Part shown: in pieces, positions 31,525-36,262 of the stretch
Position numbering within the stretch: position 1 is the first letter of the stretch
Layout: each line of letters opens with the position of its first letter
From: Candidatus Heimdallarchaeota archaeon
Lineage (GTDB): Archaea > Asgardarchaeota > Heimdallarchaeia > Heimdallarchaeales > Heimdallarchaeaceae
Direction: 5' to 3'
Length of the DNA stretch: 36,262 bases
Assembly (NCBI GenBank): GCA_023705905.1
Contig: BPTK01000002.1
Location: 1-36,262 of the forward strand
Translations under genes and position numbers: made by a program
The notes under the pieces: generated by a model
Database searches by the model: none
The model's input: only the letters and a program-made list of their open reading frames with translations
What the model was told of the DNA's origin: nothing

Positions 31525-34232
31525 AGAAAAATGAAATAACCATAACTGTGAATGATGAAGAAGTAAAGTGCTTTGAAGGTGAAACTTACTACGAGGCTAT
31601 TACAAGGCATGGAGTAGAAATCCCAACACTTTGCCATGAAAAGGAATTAAAACCAGATGGTGCATGTAGAGTTTGCGTCATAGAGGTTGAACGACAAAAA
31701 ACATTGGTATCATCGTGCAATACTCCAGTGAAAAAAGGAGCTATCGTTCACACAGAAAGTGAGCGCGTTAAACAAGCTAGAATAGTTGTTATTGAATTGC
31801 TTCTTGCATCACATCGTCCAGATTGTGTAATCTGCGAAAAAACTGGTGCTTGTAAAGTACAACAATTAGCAACAAAGTATGTTCCAGAAACAGAGATTAA
31901 GAAATATAGAGGCACAAGACCTAGAATCAATCTACACGAAAATAACGAATTTTTTGAATTGAATTATTCCGCTTGTGTTCGTTGTGGTCTTTGCGTTAGA
32001 GCTGCAAATGAAATCCAAGTTTGTGGTGTCTTAACTATGACTCATAGAGGGTTTGATACATACCCTAGCCCTGATTTTGGTAAAACATTTGAAGAAGCTG
32101 GATGTGTGGCTTGTGGTAACTGTGTTGCAATTTGTCCATCAGGTGCTCTCGTTGCACATGATTATAAGACATCAAGTAATTTATCTGTATTAGATAAAAT
32201 CACAAGCATTTGCTCTTACTGTGGCGTAGGTTGTCAATTTGACATGTTAATCAATCGTCGTATAAATAAGATTGAGTATATATCTTCAAATAGAAACAAC
32301 GTTGTAAATGGATTAGCTCTTTGCGTTAAAGGCAGATACGGTTGGGATTTCGTACATCACACCGATAGATTGAATTTTCCTTTGATCAAAAAGGATGGTA
32401 TATTTACTGAATCTTCTTGGGAAGAAACTTTTGATTTAATTGAGCAAAAATTTACACAAATTAAAAATGAAAGCGGTTCTAATTCCTTAGCATTTTTAAC
32501 TTCTGCAAAGTGCACTAATGAAGAAAACTATCTCATGCAGAAGCTTGCTCGCGCTGGATTTGGAACCAACAATATCGACCATTGTGCTAGACTTTGTCAT
32601 GCTTCAACTGTTACTGGTTTAGCAAAAGCTTTTGGTTCTGGAGCAATGACAAACAGTATTTCCGATTTAACTACGCAGTCAGAAGTAATTTTCATTATTG
32701 GGAGTAATACGACGGAAGCTCACCCCGTTATTGGTTCAAAAATAAAGCATGCTGTTGCACAAGGAATATCAAAACTAATAGTTGCTGATCCTAGACAGAT
32801 AGAACTAGCTGAATATTCAGAAATTTTCCTTCAACATCGACCTGGTTCTGATGTTGCATTAATCAATGCCATGCTTAAGGTAATCGTTGATGAAGGATTA
32901 GTCGATGAAAAATTCATAGAAGAAAAAACTGAAGGCTATAAAGAGTTTAAAGAGACATTGGATAAAATTTCTTTAGAACTGCAATGTAAAATAGCTAATG
33001 TTAGCGTAGAAAATGTAAAAGAAGCAGCAATTTTATATGCACAAGCAACTTCAGCATCGATTGTTTACTCTATGGGTATAACTCAACACTCTACTGGTAC
33101 TGACAATGTTTTATCTCTTGCTAATTTAGCTATGATAACAGGAAATATAGGTCGTCCTGGAACAGGAGTAAATCCTCTTAGAGGTCAGAATAATGTGCAA
33201 GGAGCTTGTGATGTAGGAGGATTACCAGATGTATATCCGGGATATCAAAAAGTTTCAAATGCTAGAATCAAGACTAAGTTTGAGAAAGCTTGGAATGTAA
33301 AATCTTTAGATAGTAAACCTGGTTTAACCATTGTTGAGATGATGCATGCAGCTAATAAGGGAAAAGTTCGTGGGATGTACATCATGGGAGAAAATCCTGC
33401 TTTAAGTGATCCAAATCTTAATCATGTCCGTGAATCTTTAGAGAAAATAGATTTCTTAGTTGTTCAAGACATATTCATGACTGAAACCGCCAAGTATGCG
33501 GATGTCGTTCTTCCTGGAAAATCATTTGCTGAGAAAAATGGCACGTTTACTAATACTGAAAGAAGAGTTCAGAGAGTAAGAAAAGCGGTTCGTCACGTAG
33601 GAAACAGGAAGGACGATTGGGAAATACTCCAAATCATGCTAAATAGATTTGGAATAGATACAGATTATCAAAGTCCAAGCGACATCATGAATGAAATTGC
33701 AGAAGTTTCACCAATTTATGGTGGAATTAATTACAATAGAATCAAGAATATTGGATTACAATGGCCATGCAAGGACAAAAAACACCCAGGAACAAAAATC
33801 CTTCACCAAGAAACTTTTAGTAGAGGTAAAGGTAAATTCCACACAATTTCCTACATAGATCCTGCAGAATTGCCTGATGAGGAATATCCACTAATCTTAA
33901 CTACCGGTCGGATTCTGTACCACTTCCATACAGGAGAGATGTCAAGAAGATCCAAAGGTCTTCATAAACGCAGACCAATCGAGAGAAGCCAAATTAATTC
34001 CGTTGATGCGAATCGTCTTAATATCGAGGATGGAGACAAAATTTTCATCGAATCAAGAAGAGGTAAGATTGAAACTGTTGCAAGAGTAACTGATAAAATA
34101 CAAGAAGGAGTTGTTTTCATGTCTTTTCATTATAAAGAATCCGCGGCTAACTTGCTTACTAATGATGCTCTGGATCCACTTGCAAAAATACCAGAGTTCA
34201 AAGTCTGTGCAATTAAAGTTGGTAAAGTATAG
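31518..34232 (+). CDS. Formate dehydrogenase-type molybdopterin catalytic subunit with NuoG-like N-terminus
   Basis: Oxidises formate, or reduces CO2, at a molybdenum/tungsten bis-pyranopterin centre. It is 904 aa. The NuoG-like N-terminus binds [2Fe-2S] (C39, C50, C53, C67), a His-ligated [4Fe-4S] (H99, C103, C106, C112) and two more [4Fe-4S] clusters (C153-C169; C196-C206). The catalytic part starts with 'ICSYCGVGCQFDM' (C232, C235, C239, C269). The active-site stretch 'DHCARLCHASTV' has Cys360 where selenocysteine enzymes have Sec, followed by the conserved His361; 'GSGAMTNS' follows. The C-terminal molybdopterin dinucleotide domain contains 'LTTGRILYHFHTGEMSRRSKG'. It overlaps the NuoF-like gene by 7 bp, so the two are coupled. 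No signal peptide: cytosolic. Confidence 0.94.
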   Translation: MLEKNEITITVNDEEVKCFEGETYYEAITRHGVEIPTLCHEKELKPDGACRVCVIEVERQKTLVSSCNTPVKKGAIVHTESERVKQARIVVIELLLASHRPDCVICEKTGACKVQQLATKYVPETEIKKYRGTRPRINLHENNEFFELNYSACVRCGLCVRAANEIQVCGVLTMTHRGFDTYPSPDFGKTFEEAGCVACGNCVAICPSGALVAHDYKTSSNLSVLDKITSICSYCGVGCQFDMLINRRINKIEYISSNRNNVVNGLALCVKGRYGWDFVHHTDRLNFPLIKKDGIFTESSWEETFDLIEQKFTQIKNESGSNSLAFLTSAKCTNEENYLMQKLARAGFGTNNIDHCARLCHASTVTGLAKAFGSGAMTNSISDLTTQSEVIFIIGSNTTEAHPVIGSKIKHAVAQGISKLIVADPRQIELAEYSEIFLQHRPGSDVALINAMLKVIVDEGLVDEKFIEEKTEGYKEFKETLDKISLELQCKIANVSVENVKEAAILYAQATSASIVYSMGITQHSTGTDNVLSLANLAMITGNIGRPGTGVNPLRGQNNVQGACDVGGLPDVYPGYQKVSNARIKTKFEKAWNVKSLDSKPGLTIVEMMHAANKGKVRGMYIMGENPALSDPNLNHVRESLEKIDFLVVQDIFMTETAKYADVVLPGKSFAEKNGTFTNTERRVQRVRKAVRHVGNRKDDWEILQIMLNRFGIDTDYQSPSDIMNEIAEVSPIYGGINYNRIKNIGLQWPCKDKKHPGTKILHQETFSRGKGKFHTISYIDPAELPDEEYPLILTTGRILYHFHTGEMSRRSKGLHKRRPIERSQINSVDANRLNIEDGDKIFIESRRGKIETVARVTDKIQEGVVFMSFHYKESAANLLTNDALDPLAKIPEFKVCAIKVGKV

Positions 34233-34276
34233 TTTCAAATGAGGGAGAAACTTATTTTTTTCTATTTTTTATTTAC

Positions 34277-35299
34277 TCAATTAATGGTTCTAGGATTTAT
34301 TTTCAATTGTGTTTTTAGTCCTTTTATTTCTTTTATAATAGAGTTTTGTGTCAATTCAGGGAAATGATAGATTAAATCTTGCAGAGCATGTAACGCAAAA
34401 AATGGTACGTTATTATCCTTCCAAAACAAGTGTTCAGATTTCAACGATTTTTTTGCTAATCCTTTGTATTCTTTCTCTGTTAATAGAGATGATTTTCTGA
34501 AATAACTAGCCCAAAGAAAAGCAGCATAATTGTTGTTTGTGTCATTCAATTTTTCAATGAAATCATAAAGATAGAATTCATCAAAAGATTCCGGTTCCGC
34601 GTTTTCAAGAGAGCGAGTAATAGTTTTCGGTGGAAGCACATCAAGTTTTTCTAATTCTTGAATATCTCTCGTATTTGCTCTTAGTTCTGTTTGAGAGTTA
34701 GCATTGTCAAAAGTCCTAGTTGGGAGATTATTTATTTCGATTATCGCGGTACTATCATATAATTTCAACATTGGAGCTGTTCTCATCAAAACATCCGCTC
34801 TAGCTAGAGATAATTCCTCGAACTGCTTGGGAAAATATATGTTAGGTCCATAAAGTGCTAATAATGGTTCTATCATCCCCGTCTCAGATTGGAAAAAACT
34901 AACTCCGTTATCGCAGATTTTCATTGATTTTAACAGGGATATCATAAGAAAGGGCCTATCCGAAGGAAGGAATTGAACAGTTTTACCTCGTAATAAACGC
35001 AAAGTAGAACCTATTCCAAGCAAAACTCCTTCGAAAGAACTACTCTGATCATCTATGATAAAATCAATTTGATTCATAAGAGTATAATTTTGGAGTATTG
35101 TTTTATATTCTTCTTTTCTAACTGCAGAGTTCACAGATAAAACCGTTTCATCGTATAAGAAATTACCCTTTTTTACCAGATTAACTAAAAGGGGTTCATC
35201 TTCAACCGACAATAAAATCTTGTCTTGCCATTCTGTATTTTGCTTTTGATATCTTCTGGACAAACCTCCAGCAAGAATAACTAAGACATTTTTTAGCAT
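34277..35299 (-). CDS. MobA-like nucleotidyltransferase with C-terminal helical extension
   Basis: The first ~200 residues are a MobA-type NTP transferase. The nucleotide loop is 'VILAGGLSRRYQ', with the conserved Lys in 'DKILLSVEDEPLL', then 'FLPSDRPFL' (metal-binding Asp), 'GMIEPLLALY' and 'RANTRDIQELEKL', which matches the family's NTPEDL end. MobA joins GMP to molybdopterin to make the bis-MGD cofactor used by formate dehydrogenases. The last ~130 residues are an alpha-helical extension not found in standard MobA (~200 aa). It converges on the formate dehydrogenase genes, 44 bp apart, which fits a cofactor role. Other sugar- or CTP-type nucleotidyltransferases of the superfamily remain possible. 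Confidence 0.75.
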   Translation of the reverse strand: MLKNVLVILAGGLSRRYQKQNTEWQDKILLSVEDEPLLVNLVKKGNFLYDETVLSVNSAVRKEEYKTILQNYTLMNQIDFIIDDQSSSFEGVLLGIGSTLRLLRGKTVQFLPSDRPFLMISLLKSMKICDNGVSFFQSETGMIEPLLALYGPNIYFPKQFEELSLARADVLMRTAPMLKLYDSTAIIEINNLPTRTFDNANSQTELRANTRDIQELEKLDVLPPKTITRSLENAEPESFDEFYLYDFIEKLNDTNNNYAAFLWASYFRKSSLLTEKEYKGLAKKSLKSEHLFWKDNNVPFFALHALQDLIYHFPELTQNSIIKEIKGLKTQLKINPRTIN

Positions 35300-35319
35300 T
35301 ATTTAACGAAAATCAGTTT

Positions 35320-35328
35320 AGTATAAAT
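35320..35328 (-). promoter_or_regulatory. TATA box for the MobA-like gene
   Basis: ATTTATACT on the minus strand is centred about 25 bp before the ATG at 35299, so this gene has its own leaderless-type promoter separate from the acidic-protein gene upstream. Confidence 0.55.
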
Positions 35329-35378
35329 CTTTTTTTGAGATACAATAAAATAAAAAATAAAGAAAAAAGTTTGAGTTA

Positions 35379-36262
35379 TTAGAAATCTTCTGGTTCTTTG
35401 TCTTGAGATCTTTCTATTGCTTCAGATAATTCAATAGTTGCGTCTTCTGCTGCTTCTTCAACCATGTCTTCTACTGCTTCTTCCAAAACTTCTTCCACAA
35501 CATCTTCAGCAAGATGTTCTGCAGCTTCTTGGCTAGTGTCTTCAACATTTTCTTCAACAGCCTTTTCAACTATTTCTTCTAAGTCGTCTTCAAGTGTTTC
35601 CTCAATAGCTTCGGTTACTTCTTCTACAAGTTCCTCTACTATCTCTTCAACAATTTCTTCAACTGTATCATCTTCAGATTCAGCGATTTCTTCTGTTGCT
35701 TCTTCAACTACTTCATCGACTACGTCTTCAACAACCTTCGAAACAAGTTCTTCTGATTTTTCCTCAATTGCTTCCTTAATTACTCCTTCGAGCTTATCGT
35801 CACCTACTTCATCAGCTACACGCTTTGCAATTGTTTCCGCAATATCATCGACAACATCTTCAACAACCTCAGTAACAACGTCTTCAACTGTGTCTTCTAA
35901 GGTTTTTTCAACAGGTTCTTCAACGACGGGTTCATCAGCAACAAATTCAACAGCTGATTTAGGCTCAACTTCAACAACTGGTTCAGGAATAACAGCAGGT
36001 TCGGGAACAACAACTTCAGGAATAACTTCCTCAACAACTTCAGGCTCAGGTTCAGGAACAATAACAGGTTCTTTGATAACAGGTTCAAGCTCAGAAACAA
36101 CAAGAGTTTGAGGTTCAAGCTCTGGTTCAGGAATAACTTCCTCAACAACTTCAGGCTCTGGTTCAGGAATGACTTCCTCAACAACTTCAGGCTCTGGTTC
36201 AGGAATAACTTCCTCAACAACTTCAGGCTCTGGTTCAGGAATAACTTCCTCAACAACTTCAG
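35379..36262 (-). CDS. Acidic Glu/Val-rich repeat protein, C-terminal part (5' end outside window)
   Basis: The minus strand is open without a stop from the window edge to a TAATAA at 35376-35381, giving at least 293 aa. It was missed by the ORF track because the start lies outside. The visible N-terminal part has a 12-residue repeat, EVVEEVIPEPEP, then degenerate Val/Pro/Glu-rich sequence. The last ~200 residues are a Glu/Val/Ala-rich stretch in short 'VEE' and 'EEAVED'-like units, probably amphipathic helix or coiled coil, ending EPEDF. No domain is recognised. It could be the acidic tail or spacer of a larger surface or cytosolic protein. The plus-strand Ser/Thr-rich ORF (35464..36111) and the Leu-rich minus ORF (35897..36256) are shadows of this codon pattern. 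Confidence 0.8.
   Translation of the reverse strand, partial: EVVEEVIPEPEPEVVEEVIPEPEPEVVEEVIPEPEPEVVEEVIPEPELEPQTLVVSELEPVIKEPVIVPEPEPEVVEEVIPEVVVPEPAVIPEPVVEVEPKSAVEFVADEPVVEEPVEKTLEDTVEDVVTEVVEDVVDDIAETIAKRVADEVGDDKLEGVIKEAIEEKSEELVSKVVEDVVDEVVEEATEEIAESEDDTVEEIVEEIVEELVEEVTEAIEETLEDDLEEIVEKAVEENVEDTSQEAAEHLAEDVVEEVLEEAVEDMVEEAAEDATIELSEAIERSQDKEPEDF
36126..36262 (-). repeat. 36-bp in-frame tandem repeats coding EVVEEVIPEPEP
   Basis: Three full 36-bp copies (36126-36161, 36162-36197, 36198-36233) and a partial fourth are contiguous, differing by one silent change (Val codon GTT to GTC). A further near-identical copy sits at 36015-36050. There are no spacers, so this is not a CRISPR array. 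The array runs off the window, so the copy number is unknown and may be prone to change or misassembly. Confidence 0.9.

Noticed and set aside
32595-32600. Possible selenocysteine in the formate dehydrogenase active site
   Set aside because: The active-site codon is TGT (Cys360 in 'CARLCHAS'), not TGA. No in-frame TGA occurs in the gene.
35464-36111. Plus-strand ORF coding a Ser/Thr-rich protein
   Set aside because: Its composition is the antisense reading of GAA/GTT/GCA codons in the acidic minus-strand gene. The minus frame is longer, ends with TAATAA and has in-frame repeats.
35897-36256. Minus-strand Leu/Lys-rich ORF (LRKLFLNQSLKL repeats)
   Set aside because: It is a shifted frame of the same repeat DNA. 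The EVVEEVIPEPEP frame remains open over the whole region, while this one does not.
36015-36262. 36-bp repeats suggesting a CRISPR array
   Set aside because: The units are contiguous with no unique spacers, are a multiple of three, and vary only at synonymous positions within a coding frame.

Overview
The window is AT-rich DNA from an archaeon. The archaeal signs are short or absent 5' leaders with TATA-like boxes about 25-30 bp before start codons, frequent TTG/GTG starts, an archaeal-type D-aminoacyl-tRNA deacylase, a DRG/Obg-like GTPase with a TGS domain, and a tRNA-Phe gene interrupted in its T-loop. The mixture of retinol-dehydrogenase-like SDRs, DRG-type GTPase, treble-clef-like zinc proteins and hydantoinase/crotonase genes would suit an Asgard (Heimdall-type) archaeon. 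That placement is inference; no rRNA is present to settle it. Genes are mostly monocistronic or in pairs and lie on both strands.

Layout: (1) 1-5 kb: 3' part of cysS, two small membrane proteins, a free-standing E2-type acyltransferase, and a crotonase-DtxR pair on the minus strand. (2) 5-12 kb: a hyuA-hyuB hydantoinase/oxoprolinase operon with a possible small Cys/His ORF in front of it, a tocopherol-cyclase-family protein, Tag glycosylase plus aldo/keto reductase, and an 86-aa zinc protein. (3) 12.0-12.5 kb: the C-terminal remnant of a TnpB gene between 14-bp perfect inverted repeats. (4) 12.6-19.7 kb: a membrane-anchored LVIVD propeller, a GPH-type symporter, the split tRNA-Phe, a membrane-tethered winged-helix/zinc-ribbon protein, a degenerate DRG-like GTPase, an SDR, a DUF362 protein and a small membrane protein. 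(5) 19.8-24 kb: ornithine carbamoyltransferase, an MFS exporter with an intrinsic-type terminator, a divergent HTH regulator behind an array of operator-like palindromes, and a nitrilase. (6) 24-30.4 kb: a surface beta-helix protein with Ca-binding repeats, an M20 peptidase, an SDR, DTD2, and an orphan DNA methyltransferase. (7) 30.5-35.3 kb: a two-gene formate dehydrogenase-like operon and a convergent MobA-like gene. (8) 35.4 kb to the end: an acidic Glu/Val-rich repeat protein on the minus strand. It runs off the window and is absent from the supplied ORF track.

The most coherent functional unit is the formate dehydrogenase block. A molybdopterin catalytic subunit with a NuoG-like N-terminus is translationally coupled to a NuoF/HydB-like iron-sulfur subunit from which the FMN/NADH module has been cut out cleanly. 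A probable molybdopterin guanylyltransferase sits next door. This implies formate oxidation or CO2 reduction coupled to something other than NAD(H), such as ferredoxin or an unlinked partner. Other points worth a second look are the T-loop intron, the four-site operator array, the TnpB relic with its inverted repeats, the eroded GTPase and the tocopherol-cyclase homologue.
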